A stretch of DNA of 64,000 nucleotides from Cristatella mucedo. Lineage: Eukaryota; Bryozoa; Phylactolaemata; Cristatellidae. Shown here piece by piece: positions 35,622-48,155 of the stretch. The translations under genes were made by a program, and so were the position numbers. The stretch's first letter is position 1, and each line of letters starts with the position of its first letter. The stretch lies in assembly GCA_009760855.2 (NCBI GenBank), contig WPIO01000099.1, positions 1,470,926 to 1,534,925 of the forward strand, read 5' to 3'. The notes beneath the pieces are model-generated. The model did no database searches. It was given only the letters and a program-made list of their open reading frames with translations, and had not been told where the DNA came from.

Positions 35622-35813
35622 ATGCTGTTTGAGGAAATCGCTGAAGCTTTTACGTTCTTCGAAGGACTGATAAAGATGCTTAAAATTGGCGACCAAGCTC
35701 CCAATAACCTTTGCATGACGAATAATTTTGATGTGAAGTGTCACTGCAGTGATTACGGCTTTCTGGGCTATCCAAAACCTGAAATCATGTTGGCTCTCGT
35801 AAAAAAGACATGA
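35622..35813 (+). CDS. possible terminal exon, unrecognised
   Basis: An open frame directly follows a strong acceptor-like site (pyrimidine tract TTTTTTTTTCTCCACAG, ending 35,621). It encodes MLFEEIAEAFTFFEGLIKML near the start, a central stretch with three Cys (NNLC...VKCHC) and ends LALVKKT before TGA. The first 20 residues could form an acidic amphipathic helix. Support is limited to the acceptor and non-repetitive composition. No upstream exon was identified, and sequence before the acceptor is LINE-derived. It is not visibly related to the peptide family at 10, 22 and 48 kb. It may be chance. Confidence 0.25.
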   Translation: MLFEEIAEAFTFFEGLIKMLKIGDQAPNNLCMTNNFDVKCHCSDYGFLGYPKPEIMLALVKKT

Positions 35814-35937
35814 AAAATGGGATACCAAATGTTGCCTTAAAGTTAACATCCTAGGTGCCGAAGTTGCAATATTCAACGGTTACATGAGAGATTACTCAAA
35901 GGACTACGGTGAACACTTAAACTAGCATAATTCATAT

Positions 35938-36520
35938 TGCAAACGTCAAACGACCTGTACTGGCTACCAGCCAAGCAACGGATTGAATTCAAGGATTTGT
36001 CGCTCACTTTTAGGTCTCTTCATTCTATGGCTCCAGCCTATCTTTCAGATATACTACCCCATCAGACCAAGCATCGAACCACCCGCTTTTCGGAATCCAA
36101 CAGTCTGGAAATACCTCGTACAAACCTTAAATCCTTTGGAGACCGTGCATTCAGCTCAAATGCTCCCAAAGCCTGGAACTCCCTCCCGACCTACGTCAGA
36201 ACATCCCTTGACCTGACCATATTTAAAAGAAACTTAAAAACACACCTATTTAGGACAGCATTTAGTGGGTCCCTGTGATTTGTCCTTGATGTGCTTAAGC
36301 GTGCTGACACTGTGCATGCTGCCACTAACCACATTTGCATGCTGACCCTGTGCATGTCACCCCTAACCATATTATTTATGTTGTTTGTTTTTCAAGCATG
36401 ATTTTACTTACTATTCAATTGCATATCATTTTGCAGCAAATTTAAAGCGCCTAGAAAGAGATTAAGTTCTCTGGGGGTGCTTTATCAAGTGCAATATTAT
36501 TACTATTATTATTATTAAAC
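35938..36520 (+). mobile_element. LINE family A C-terminus to 3' tail, well preserved
   Basis: An unbroken 113-codon frame (35,937-36,278) encodes the last RT segment: LYWLPAKQRIEFKDLSL, APAYLSDILPHQTK, KAWNSLPTYVRTS, TIFKRNLKTHLFRTAF. The 3' UTR with its two 38-bp units, the CTAGAAAGAGATTAAGTTCTCTGGGGGTGC segment and an (ATT)n tail follow. It is 5'-truncated and probably among the youngest family A insertions. Confidence 0.92.
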
Positions 36521-37910
36521 GTCGGATTACACTGTAAAAAATAACGATAGCAGGTAACTTTTAGTGGCCTCCTCAAAAAGAAAGTTAACTCTTTTTCGAA
36601 TCCACTTGAAATTTTATGGAATTTTAGTTAAGAAACCCTGTGATCTAGTATTACTTGTTAGGTTCTTGCTGATTACGGTCAATCGAAACAATAATGAAAG
36701 CATCATTGATAACATTTTGGTGACCTCTTCAAAAGAGAACGTCTATTTTTTCCGAACCCATTTAAGTGGCAATTAACTAGCACTCTTAGCTAGCAAAAGG
36801 CGATATTTTTATTAGCTGTTAGGTTCTTACTCACTACAGTGATTAACAAGACGTCAATTCTTGACTGTGCTATTTGGCGAACGTTTGGCCGATGGGTATT
36901 CAGTGAACCATGCCCACGCCATGTGTGCATACTCACAGATACCCTTGACATGCACGAGCGCACGCCCACGTGTTCACTGGGGTTTGACGAAGGCTCTAAC
37001 AGCACGTTGGTCACTCTACCAAATCCGAGCGCCGAGTTTGTGGAACAATCCGAGTGAGCGCTTTCTCGAGCCAACTCGCTGTCGCTGAGATTCCGGTGTT
37101 TACTTACCCGGATCGGCTGGGCGTATGCTCACCGAAGTCTCCACTATTGTGTCGTTAAACCGCGTTATCAGCCGTTGGGCCGTATAATCATCAATCCAAA
37201 CCCTAAGCAAATCTGTGAATAGGGCAACATCAACTGCACTGCACTTCGCCGACGTGCTCAGCAATTAACTGTTCGTTATGAGCAGCAGCTAAGGGGTACT
37301 GCTTGGCATTGTACGGTACTGCATGGCACTGCACGGTCGCACCTCGCGCCAAGGTTCAGTCAGGTGCGGGCGACCACCGTGGCAGCTCGTCGTGTGCTAG
37401 CACAAGCAATGGGTAGTAAGCACTAAATTAAGCATAGCCGTTTTCGTATTTTTCCTGTAAAGACTCTCATGCCCAATCTTTTCAAGGGCAATATCGATCA
37501 GATAAATTAAGAAGCAATTGATATTAATAGCTCAGTTGCACATTCAGAGACTGATGATAACAGGAGCCAAGTTTGACTTTAATTTTCGCCAGCTTTTGGG
37601 TAACTGAGGGCAGCACAGAGCGTGCACACCCAACCTTATTGTTCGCTACGCCACCATAAGCAACGGTTAATGCAAATAACGTGTTTAAAATAATTTTGAA
37701 AAGATATGCAAACGAGATGAGCAACGCCTGGAAAAAAACACTGCCGAGTTATCCAAAAAGATCTTGCAGCCAGAATTAGTTGAAACGATGAATTAGTAGT
37801 TCTACTTACCTCATAAGCACGAACAGTTTCTCCGCCGAATCACAGCATTTACTCTTTGGCAATTTCGTGCACCAATGGCCATATCATAAGCAGACTCACC
37901 GCTTTGAGAT
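36521..37910. other. no recognised gene
   Basis: 36,860-37,430 is richer in GC and CpG than its surroundings and stays open in two plus frames, but I recognise no product. Confidence 0.35.
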
Positions 37911-37934
37911 CATATATTTATATATATATATATT

Positions 37935-38018
<84 letters not shown>
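37911..38018. repeat. compound (TA)n-(TG)n microsatellite
   Basis: TATATATATATATTTATATA followed by about 78 bp of TG. Confidence 0.95.
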
Positions 38019-38021
<3 letters not shown>

Positions 38022-38227
38022 CAATGATTTCGGAAAATAAAGGTCCGGAACGTTTGATCACGCATAATAAGTAATGTATTCAGCCAAAATCTGAATTTAT
38101 TTTTGCCTAGTTATAAACTAGAAACGCTGAGCATTCGTTCAAAGTTCATTCCGATGCAATAAGAATTACCCAAGTTAAAGAGTTTACAGGAAACCAGCCG
38201 ACCCTGGAATTAAAGATCTATGGGTCA

Positions 38228-38375
38228 AAAGAATGCACCTCAACCTGCTTTATGCAAGTATCGCGATCTACAAGGTTTTACAAGATGGGACACAAGTCGC
38301 ATATGATGCAAAAATTAGTAATTTTTTTCTTTGTAGATCTGCTGCTTCCGGTTTACATCCAGTTTAACTTTGGTT
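38228..38375 (+). repeat. dispersed repeat T, copy 1
   Basis: Matches the reverse complement of 46,095-46,290 (AAGTCGCATATGAT.CA, TCTGCTTCCGGTTTACATCCA). Both copies share a translated GxKSHMxQ...LLPVYIQ, hinting at decayed coding sequence. The family is unknown. Confidence 0.6.
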
Positions 38376-40200
38376 GGCATAGCCATCTTTTCTTTCATCC
38401 GGAAGTACTCAGAACTTCCTACCCCAGCTGTAACATATTTGTCTTTGAAAGGTAATCTAAACAAATATTCAACTATTATTACGTTAATGTCCTCATCATG
38501 TGAACCACTGATCTGGTATTTGGTAGGCACACTTTCCCGTCAGGGTGCATCTTCTTTAATTAATAGGTGTATCAACTTTCGTGAAAGGCTCCCTAAAACT
38601 CGGCTTGTAAAAGCCAAAGCCTAAGAAGTCGATTCGCTTGTCGTAATCTCAAAATAATATTGGGTGGTCAAGGATCACTTTAGCCGATCGTATGTTTGAC
38701 TATCCTGCTATTTCACCCGAAGGTGAAAGCCATTGCTAGTCTTAACTGGGGTTCAAAACTTAGGCAGTTTTGGAGAACCTATGTATTACCCTTATTGCTA
38801 GCAAGCTGGTAACGATAAAAGGCTGAGGTGTTATTATTTTGAATAGATTATTCTTCCCAATTAAAATATTTGCATTTAAAGTTAAATGGAGTACTCACAA
38901 TATATCATCGGTTAAGCAATAAATTAATTTCAGAATGGCTTATCCGGTGAAAAATATTGTTGTATCCTCGTTTTTTAATCTATTTAGACCTATCAACCAC
39001 TTTCAGATTTCACTTTCTTTAGGCTGGTAACTTCTTTACTTTCAGATTTTAAGGATTCAGCATTAGAAGACATAATTTATTTTTCTCGAAATGTGAAAAT
39101 TTCCCGTTGATCTGCAGTTGCTTTGATTTATTATTAATTCAGCAAACGTTTTCAATAGAATTAGCTTGCTCCTCTAATCTTACGATCTTTCGACCATTGA
39201 ACTAGAATTATTAATCTTACTGCAAAAATCAATATTTAGGAGTAGTAACACTGGTAAAGATTATTTTAGCCTTTAAATAAATGTGTCCCAAGCATTCAAA
39301 CATTTGCCCTTTCTACATTTGGTTCGTGGTCTTTATCTTAATTGAAATCTGGAAGTCGTTTTCATTAGCGTTTCGTGTTTTTATGAGCTAAGGTAACAAA
39401 GCGATCAGAATAGTCAACATGTAGATAGCTATTTATTGATAGCTCTCCGTGTTAATGTAATAAGTTCATTCGGTTACATCTCAGGAAGGACCCTGCCAAA
39501 TCAAGAGTAATCGTCCAGCTACAAGCCTCCCAAGCAGTGTCTTGTCATCCCTACAGCCCCTAGAGTTCAGTGCTAAAAAACGCATAATTAAGTTCACACC
39601 ACTGTTAGGCCGTGCATTGAAACCCTAATTTCATATCAGTAAGCAAATATATGCATACTAAATGGTTCGGTATTGACGGAACTAAAAAACTCAGGGCTTT
39701 GTGGAGTACTTTAAAGCTTGAACATACGTTTCAGACCAACCGTCTAATTTCTGTCTCAGTAAGAGCTCCTAATTCAGACGCTTCAATGTAGCCATGTGAA
39801 GTAATATGTCACTTTTCTTAAGCATTAACCCTACTGATCTTGAAATAGCCACATTGAAATTGCCATCTTTTGCTGAGCTGCTTTCGCTTGTATTCGGGCT
39901 TTCTTTAAGTGACTTTTTGTGGATTCCATAGATGAGATTATGCAACGGACGGTAGAACTTAATATGAATACCTATATCCACTGGAGTTTACGAATGAAAA
40001 ATTTGATTTGATCTGGATATAGACTTTTTTCACTGACACAAAATTTGCGTAATTTCATTGCGAAAAGAGACTAGGGGCGCAAAATGATATTGAATATATT
40101 AATTTCCCTTCAAATAGAGGTCATATAGCGATGGGAATATGTTGAGTTTGAGGAAATACCAGAAGTAGACGAGTTAACGGGGGGGGGGGTAGAAAGCTGG
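38376..40200. other. no recognised gene
   Basis: AT-rich, unique-looking sequence. A poly-G run lies at about 40,181-40,189. Confidence 0.35.
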
Positions 40201-40324
40201 AAAAGATGTCGTCAGATAGCGATCGTGTTGATGCAAGCGAATACAATTATCAGCAGGAGAGTAAAGTAATCTGTTTAATAAATAAAATAAATTTTACCTG
40301 ATTAAACATCCTATTTTTGCATAG

Positions 40325-40455
40325 CGACTATAGAGCCTTTACTGCTATCACCACAGTGTACAGTGGCGATAAAGGATCGCCCAGTGCAGCAATCGAATGC
40401 ACGACCTCGGAAACAAGGTCGTGAAAGCTACCACTTTACCTAGTGTAGAATCTGT
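40325..40455 (-). mobile_element. tRNA-headed SINE in block D copy 1
   Basis: The antisense B-box is mutated (GCATTCGATTGC). The shared body GGGCGATCCTTTATCGCCAC and GTGATAGCAGTAAAGGCTC is clear. Confidence 0.75.
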
Positions 40456-40639
40456 ATATGAATCTGTCGTCTGTAAATAATAAATATAAAGCTATAATCT
40501 TTGTCTGCAGGCCTTAGAGAGTAAATCTAAGCTAATTTTACGTTTTTCAGAGAGGAATTTGAAAATAAGACAGACATGGTAGAATGAGGTAGCTAAGCTG
40601 TTGCAGATTAGTTTAGCTTCTAGGTTAAATACCAGTGGC

Positions 40640-40930
40640 AATTATTTATGAGGATACAAAGAATGGAGGGACCTAAAAGTGAGTGACAAAACCTTGCAGT
40701 GATCAGTTGGGTGACCAGTAGCCAGTTCAATTTGGCGAAAAATGTTGTGATGCTGCAACTGCGACCCATACCACAGACAACAAAGATGGAGGGTTTTGCA
40801 CCGGCTATAAGTGATTGATTGCATATACCGGTAGGTTTCTAAGCAGTAAATTAAAGAAGTCAGTACGGGATGTTACAAATGGACGGATGTCATATATGTG
40901 GTATCTCTATCTAAACAAACCCGCCTTGTA
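40640..40930 (-). mobile_element. LINE RT fragment in block D copy 1
   Basis: Antisense relic of the QLVQNSA...HWLPV..KVLSLTFRSLHSL segment. The same piece is at 56,850-57,130, and a diverged one is at 25,540-25,850. Confidence 0.75.
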
Positions 40931-41660
40931 GCACTGAGATAAATATGCGTTGAAGTCGAATTTAGTAATCAGACTGCTAGATCAAAATAGTAACGTTATT
41001 TCTAGACGTGTGGGATGTGCTTCTAGGAATGTTTTGAGGTCTGGCAATATTCAGCACAATGATCAATCAGAATCTCGCTATTCATAGAAAAGCCATAAAC
41101 GTAGCTCTGAATATTGGTAATCAGACACAAGCGTTGAGACCTTAAAGAATCAATCAAGGCTTTAAGTTATCTCGAAAGATTATACTAGTATTTACGTTGA
41201 ACCTCATATTTGATAGCCTAGAATATGCTCTGCAAGCTTATACTCAGTGGTGATGGTAGATTTAAGTTACTTCGTGAGTTATGTATATTTTAATTGAAGT
41301 TACGTTACATTTTAATCTACATTTTACATTTATATTTATGTTTTATATTTAATTTACATTTTAGTAAGCATGCTAACCAGAAATAAGACTCAGGAAAAAA
41401 TGCTTTCAAAGAGTACCACGTAAAAGCGTTATCATCAAATTTAAGTTCATCATAAAATAAACGAATGCAATTAAATTATGCTACTTAAAACAAAGTAGCA
41501 GAGCATAAGGACTAGGCTCAAGATTGGACGGGTTCCAGAGCACTCCACCATCTAAATACTTTCGACGAATCAAATTTACTTTTTGCAGACATTCACTCAA
41601 TTAATAAAAGTCATGGTTCTTGTTCATTCAGAAACTGCAAATATTTTTGTGTCTGTGCAA

Positions 41661-42048
<388 letters not shown>

Positions 42049-42685
42049 CTGTAGCTACCTCACAAAATTTAATACTATGGATCGCCAAGTCCTTATGCTG
42101 AGTGTCTCATCTCGCCTGGGCATCATCGGCAGTTCACTGCAATGATTTTGGTCCCATCTAAGTGGCAGACTCTAGAGTAGTGACAAGAAGGAAAACGCGC
42201 AAAGATCTGACGAGCCACTACTGAACGAGATACCATTCGGCTGTGCCCTTGGTCCGCTTCTTCTCACAGTTAATACTCTCTCTCTCACTCTCTTTCTCTC
42301 TCTCTTTTTCGGAAGAGTAAACGCGAAGCCCAATCTAGGCGTTTACTTTTATGGCGATGACACTAAGATGTAACTATGTATTGATCTTTCCTAGGCTTCG
42401 TGCAAGTACAATTCTCAACTGCGTTGCTGCATATCGATGGCTCCTGCTTAGGGATAGCAGTAGCCATCTCAAATTGAATGACGATAAACCCAGCTTACTA
42501 GTTGTGAGCAACCCAAGCGACTAGGATATTGTAAAGCCTAATGCTCAAAATCGGCTCGACTATATTATATCCACTAGCAGCTGCACAAAATCTAGGTGCC
42601 CATTTTCCAAAGTGACCTATCACTAGATGACCACTTCAGCTCTACAGTCAAGCCTGCCTACTTCAGTTATGCAAAATTTTTAAAA

Positions 42686-43024
42686 ATGTAATAATAATAA
42701 TAATGCACTTGATAAAGCACCCTCAAAGAACTCAATCTCTTTCTAGGCGCTTTACATTTGCTGCAAGGGAAGCTCGATTTTAAATCGTGAGTAATATCAT
42801 GCTTGATAAACAACATGAACAACATGATTAGGGGTGACATGCACAGGGTCAGCATGCAAATGTGGTTAGTGGCATCATGCAGTGTCAGCACGCATAAGCA
42901 CATGAAGAACGAATCACCGGGACCCACTAAATGCTGTCCTAAATAGGTGTGTGTTTTAAGTTCTTTTTAAATGTTGTCAAGTAAGGAGATGTTCTGACGC
43001 CGGTCGGGAGGGAGTTCCAGGCTT
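42686..43024 (-). mobile_element. nested LINE family A 3' region
   Basis: AATAATAATAATGCACTTGATAAAGCACCCTC tail, 3' UTR and antisense C-terminal end, inserted in the sense LINE at 42,050-44,065. Confidence 0.85.
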
Positions 43025-43111
43025 GGGTGCTTACTGGCCACCTGGCCATTGCAATCAGCTGCTTACAGTTGGTGCAAGGCTCCAAAGCTAAGCCTGTATA
43101 TCGTCAGCATT

Positions 43112-43545
43112 GACAATAATAATAATAATAATAATAATAGATTTGATAAGGTACCCTCTGAGAACTCAATCTCTTTCTAGGCACTTTACAATTGCTGCAA
43201 ATGGAGCACTATCGAATGGTTAGCAGTAGCAATGCTCAATGACAACAAACCTAACATGGTTAGGGGTGACATGCACATGGTCAGCATGCAAGAGTGTTAG
43301 TGACAGTATGCCACAGTGTCAGCAAGTATAAGCACATAAAGGATGAATCACAGGAACCCACTAAATTCTGTCATAGATGTGTTTTTAGTTTCTTTTTAAA
43401 TGTGGACGAGTCAGGAGACGTAGTGATGCTGGTCGGGAGTGAGTTCTAGGCTTTGGGATCATAGGAACTAAAGGAACGATCTCCAGAGAATTTGAGGTTT
43501 GCAACAGGTATAGTTAAACAGCTAGATACGAAAATCATTGCCGGA
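43112..43545 (-). mobile_element. nested LINE family A 3' region, second insertion
   Basis: (AATA)n-type tail, hairpin segment, 3' UTR and C-terminal end. The host LINE has CATTG just before the tail and CATTG just after the insertion, a possible short target-site duplication. Confidence 0.8.
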
Positions 43546-44065
43546 TCACACCAAGTCACGTTGAACTGAGCTAGCTCGCAATCAAGAAGTGCATCGATTT
43601 CGAAGTTGTGTCACTTAATTGTAGGTCCCTTAATTCTCTGGCTCCAGCCTAACCATCAGAACCTCTTCTCACGAGGCTAGGTATCATACTGCCTGGTTTT
43701 GTGACTCAAATCGCTTAGCCATACCTCGAACGAACCACAAATCCTTTTGAGACCGTGCTTTTAGTTCGCATGCTTCTAAAGCCTAGAATTCACTGACCAC
43801 TGACATCACGGCTTCCCTTGACTTGAAAACATTAAACAGGAAGCTGCAAATGCACATATTCCTCGCAGCCTTTGCGGGTACTTGCATTTGCTTTTTGCGT
43901 GTTTATGCCTGCTGCCACTCTGTGGGTAAGGGCTAATCATATTATGCAAATTGATACTGCACATGTTACCAATGAACATACGGTCATGCTTCCTTTATAG
44001 CAACTGTAAAGTGCCTAGAACAAATAGTTCTCTAAGGGTGCTATGCAGATCAGTTAATAGTATCA

Positions 44066-44430
44066 CTTATAACAAGGAAATTTAGCTCCCTTAGGGCGCC
44101 AAGCAACAACCATTAGTACTTCTGCTGCAGCCACTGGCTTTCAGCTTTGGAAGCTGCCGACGGCGTATTCATACCAGACTCTACCAAAATCAGCTCTATG
44201 CTCATCATTGCTGATAAGCAGCTGAGAACGAGACCGACATCAGACAGACAGACAGACAGACAACTGAACTGAGCCGGTGGAACGATATTGGTAGAAAGTA
44301 AGTTTTACTGTAGCTGCTCTAGCGCTAGTAACTGCTAGCAGCGGGCAGCAGTGAGCTATAAGAGTACGAGCAGAATGAAGTACAACTGAAAATGGTTGCC
44401 GAAAGATGGTTATCTTTTTAAGTCCGGCTC

Positions 44431-44514
<84 letters not shown>

Positions 44515-45256
44515 GATAGCACAGCTATCTCACAGGTTGAACACGTTGGCTGTGTACGGTTACAAAAATAATTGAGGCTGAGGACGTCTGTTGCACGACT
44601 TTAGGCATGAATATGGGTCAGATTAGAGATCAAAACCGACATTTCCCAATTACTGTTGGAAATAATTTATTATAGTTTGTATGATGGAAGTATCGTATCA
44701 ACCAGGACGCCAGCACTTAAAGGCAAAACTGAATCAGCATTAAAATGATGGGTGATAACAAACTAAACCACCACCACAATCGAAAGGGAGATACCCGGAC
44801 CGGTTGGCTCACTATTGTTCTAATGACATTAGCCACTAGTTACACACCACTAGATATGCCGATCGCTTGTGTAAGTATACTTAAGGGTTTCTCTTTTGAT
44901 AAGTTATACGTGTTATCTTGGGAAGATTGTGAAATGTTATTGGAATACCCCTCAGTGGTGCTGCTTGTATGAGCCTCCACGTAGCAACCAATATTTCAGC
45001 CAGGCTAAATGTCAGATCGCCTACAGCTAAAGTTATTGACTCCAGCCCACAGAGAATATATTCTCAATGATTTACGTGCTGAAGGATGTACTCTGTTTGA
45101 AAGTGGCCTTGGGATTTTTCATTAGATTAAAAGAGTCTCCCTCTCAGATAGCTCAACCAGAGGCTAGGGGTGTTTATTGCACATAGTAAAAGCACAGCAG
45201 CTTGGAACAGGTGGAGGCATACTTAACTCACTCACAAGCCGGCGCACATGCACAAG
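44066..45256. other. no firmly supported gene; two simple repeats
   Basis: (CAGA)n lies at about 44,243-44,263. An open frame at 44,745-44,872 ending at a donor-like TTGT|GTAAGT would encode a basic start and one hydrophobic segment, with no family support. Confidence 0.4.
44436..44511. repeat. (CT)n microsatellite
   Basis: About 38 uninterrupted CT units. Confidence 0.97.
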
Positions 45257-45287
45257 CCGGCGCACACACACACACACATGCACACAT

Positions 45288-45345
<58 letters not shown>

Positions 45346-45412
45346 GCACACACACACAAGCACACACACACACACACACACATACATACATACACACACA
45401 CAAGCACACATG

Positions 45413-45481
<69 letters not shown>

Positions 45482-45505
45482 CACACACACAAGCACACAC
45501 ACAAG

Positions 45506-45558
<53 letters not shown>

Positions 45559-45650
45559 GCACACACACACACACACACTAACACATACATGCATCACAAA
45601 CACACAAGAACACAGTCACACATGCACACACACACACGCACACAGTATAT
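45257..45650. repeat. (CA)n microsatellite, imperfect, about 390 bp
   Basis: CA repeats with CAAG, ATGC and TACA interruptions. The His/Thr-rich and Val/Cys-rich frames across it are artefacts. Confidence 0.97.
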
Positions 45651-46094
45651 TTGTACGCATACGCTAGCCAATAGACTACACCTCAGGCATCATCGAGATA
45701 CTGCAAAACATAGATACATCAGGTGGGCAGCCGAAAAAAACGACCTGCATGGAACTAGCTGCTCGGGTCGGCTGGAAAGGATGTGCCACGGTTTCCCACA
45801 CGAGAGTAGATGTCGCAGCACTTGTTTCGGTGCTGGATGACAGAACAGCACCCTGTTGTGTGGCATGTTTCGCGAAAATGTCAGACAAAGGGCTTATCCG
45901 TCCCACCGAAGAGACGGCCCTGAGAATTGGGGTCATATAATGTGATGCAAGTTTGTCTTTGAGAGGGAATGTCAAGGGAATACACGTGACATTGGTCCGA
46001 CAATCGAATATTTGCTTAGGGTACCTTTCGAAAGACAAATATGTTAGAACTGGTATCGAAAGCTCTGGCGACTTTCACATAAAAGTAAAATTAT

Positions 46095-46290
46095 CATGCA
46101 AAGCACGGCTAACTTGGATGTAAACCGGAAGCAGATATCTGAAAAATGACAAATTTACCGATCCCTGAATCATATGCGACTTGCGTCCCAACTTGTCAAA
46201 CCTTGGTAGAGCGAGGTGCATGCATGAAGCAAGTTGAAGAGCAGCATTCTTGTGGCTTGTGTACAGCTTTGTTTCCGGTGTTGGTTTTCG
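46095..46290 (-). repeat. dispersed repeat T, copy 2
   Basis: Inverted partner of 38,228-38,375. The minus strand is open at 46,305-46,075 with a Ser/Lys-rich start and ..LLPVYIQVSRAL near the end. Confidence 0.6.
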
Positions 46291-46379
46291 GCTTATAAAA
46301 TCCATAATCAGCTGTTACTTCACGTATCAGAGTGAAATTTGAAATGCGAGATCGGCTCTGCTGTTAAATGCGATTCATT

Positions 46380-46870
46380 CTAGAACGATCTCGGAATTCG
46401 GACGGATGCACTTGCTGTATACGTCATCAAACGTCGTGGAGCTTTATTCTCCATAGCCATGGACCTGCAGGGCTCCCAGTCCGTGATGAGCGCCCTGCTT
46501 TGGGGTGCGTAGCGATTGACTGACGTAGAGATCTCGAAGGGCATCGCTGGCAAAAAACAAGTTGTAATGCCTGACCCACAGAAGAAAACTGTCGATCGCC
46601 AAGAAATCGCTGCCTCTTTCAAAGCTGCCCCTTTTGACCAGACCTTTTGTTGCAGCCGAAGCCTCGATCATCTCGAGGCTGTCGAACATTCAGGTTCGCG
46701 GCTCACACGACTTCGACCAGACAGCACAGCCAGCACAGCTCAGCTATAATGGTCGATGGAAGACAACGCTACTCCCCTACTTGAGAAATTTCGGTCCGGG
46801 TATGAGGCGGCGGCAGCAGCTGGTGGCCACTGGCTTCGGAATGCCCCTTTGCTGCAGGGGCAGATGGTAG
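46380..46870 (-). other. GC-richer block with overlapping minus-strand frames
   Basis: Minus-strand frames 46,689-46,444 (MFDSLEMIEASAATKG, DFLAIDSFLLWVRHYNLFFA) and 46,622-46,380 overlap in different registers, and the first has protein-like composition. This could be a frameshifted host exon. I recognise no domain. The block has more CpG than the flanking AT-rich DNA, like the GPCR. Confidence 0.25.
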
Positions 46871-46919
46871 CCGGTGAAACGGCAGTGAGCTACATCAGAC
46901 GGATTGCGACTGATAGTCA

Positions 46920-46996
46920 GTAATAATAATAATGCACTTGATAAAGCGCCCTCGGAGAACTTAATCTCTTTCTAGGCGCTATACATTTGCTACCTG
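46920..46996 (-). mobile_element. LINE family A 3' end, 77 bp
   Basis: Only the AATAATAATAATGCACTTG tail and hairpin segment (AAAGCGCCCTCGGAGAACTTAATCTC...TAGGCGC) remain. One of the shortest insertions in the window. Confidence 0.8.
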
Positions 46997-46999
46997 GTT

Positions 47000-48077
47000 C
47001 CCAAATAGTAACGGCTTGGAACCACTAATGGGAGGATCGATAGTTGAGACCAGGCAAAGAGCCGTCAACGTGAGATAGGCAGTCAGCTGTACTTCCGAAG
47101 TTGGCACTGGCATGAGTGCTGAAACAGCCTCTCAGCCACAGGGCTATCGGTGTATACTTCATGGCGATCGTTAAACCTCTGTAGCAGTTCTTTGCCATCA
47201 AACAGAACGTCTAAGTTATTGATAAGGACTTGTTACTATAAAAAGGTACCATACTTCAAGGCAACTGTTGTACCCTCCTCCTCGTGCTAGCCTAGAAGTC
47301 GCTAGCCGTGATAAAATCTTCGGGTGTCACCTGCATTTGCAGCATGTCAGCTGAGGCTAGCACCATTAAAAGCATTGCACTTCCGTCCCAGTCATGTCTA
47401 GAAATCGGCACAATACATTTGCAACACGGGCAACAAAGCAAGGCATCCAGAAAGCAGAAATCCGTAGCAGTGCTTACCCTTGTTGCGCTCGCGTATGTAG
47501 CAGTTGTTGTACCAGTCCCAGGGCTCCTGCAGGCCTCGGTTCTGCTGTACGTCTCCATTTTTTCGGTTAGATAGCGTACCTTGTGTCTCGGTCGCAAGGC
47601 TGCCAGCCTGAGGGTTCGTGAACTGCTGAGTGGCCGTCGTGGTTCCATCGCGTATACGGTCGAGGGCTGCAAGCAAGGAAGGATGCTGCCAATATGGCAG
47701 CCACCAGCCAGTCGAGTCCCCTCAGTAACCACGAGGTGGCCTGGAGCGTCACTGCCGGAACCGTCTAGGCTTTGAACCTAGCTGCTTAAAACTCGCCTTC
47801 GTAAACCTTATTTAGTCTCTGTGGCTTTGTGGCATCACATGTCATAATCAGGTATTTGCATGCGATAATGATAGCCAACACGGCTCTTAAGCTGTACTTT
47901 AGTACTTTAAGTAAAATTCGAACGCTTTCGCAATCTTGATAGCGGTTAAAACGTGTGTGATGATAATTGCATTTCCTTATTCGCAGCCCTTCCCCGAGAA
48001 CCTGCATGATAATGGATTCCTTGGCCTTTGATTAAGTAATCTGCAGAACAGAAATTGCTAACTTAAATTAGCCTGAC
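47000..48077. other. upstream region of the 48-kb peptide gene; GC-richer block
   Basis: 47,290-47,760 is GC-richer with several overlapping minus-strand frames, none recognised. A TATAAAAAGG at about 47,238 could be a promoter for the peptide gene if its untranslated first exon lies here. That is speculative. Confidence 0.3.
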
Positions 48078-48155
48078 TAATTTTTATCAGATACTTAGTG
48101 GCGATGCTCACATAACCTGGATTTTATCTTATTAATACGATATAATTTCAGAAAA

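Larger units (their letters stand above)
40203..41642. repeat. duplicated block D, copy 1
   Basis: About 1.44 kb, some 98-99% identical by eye to 56,407-57,850. It begins at AGATGTCGTCAGATAGCGATCG and ends at CATTCAGAAACTGCAAAT. It holds an antisense SINE and an antisense LINE fragment. Copy 2 continues into the older composite C, while this copy stops at a TG microsatellite, so it looks like the derived copy. Confidence 0.85.
42050..44065 (+). mobile_element. LINE family A copy split by two antisense LINE insertions
   Basis: Sense pieces in order are 42,050-42,685 (DRQ.LMLSVSSRLGIIGSSLQ; YGDDT in place of YADDT at about 42,350; LKLNDDKPSLLV), 43,025-43,111 (LLTGHLAIAISCLQLVQ) and 43,546-44,065 (C-terminus, 3' UTR, AAGTGCCTAGAACAAATAGTTCTCTAAGG). 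The RT alignment continues across the second break without loss. Antisense 3' ends fill the gaps at 42,686-43,024 and 43,112-43,545. Confidence 0.8.

Noticed and set aside
36839-37088. Two overlapping plus-strand frames in a GC-richer patch
   Set aside because: No recognised protein in either frame.
44745-44972. Possible first exon with one hydrophobic segment and donor GTAAGT
   Set aside because: No downstream exon identified; evidence too thin for a call.
45164-45840. Up to 212-codon His/Thr-rich frame
   Set aside because: Translation of the CA repeat.
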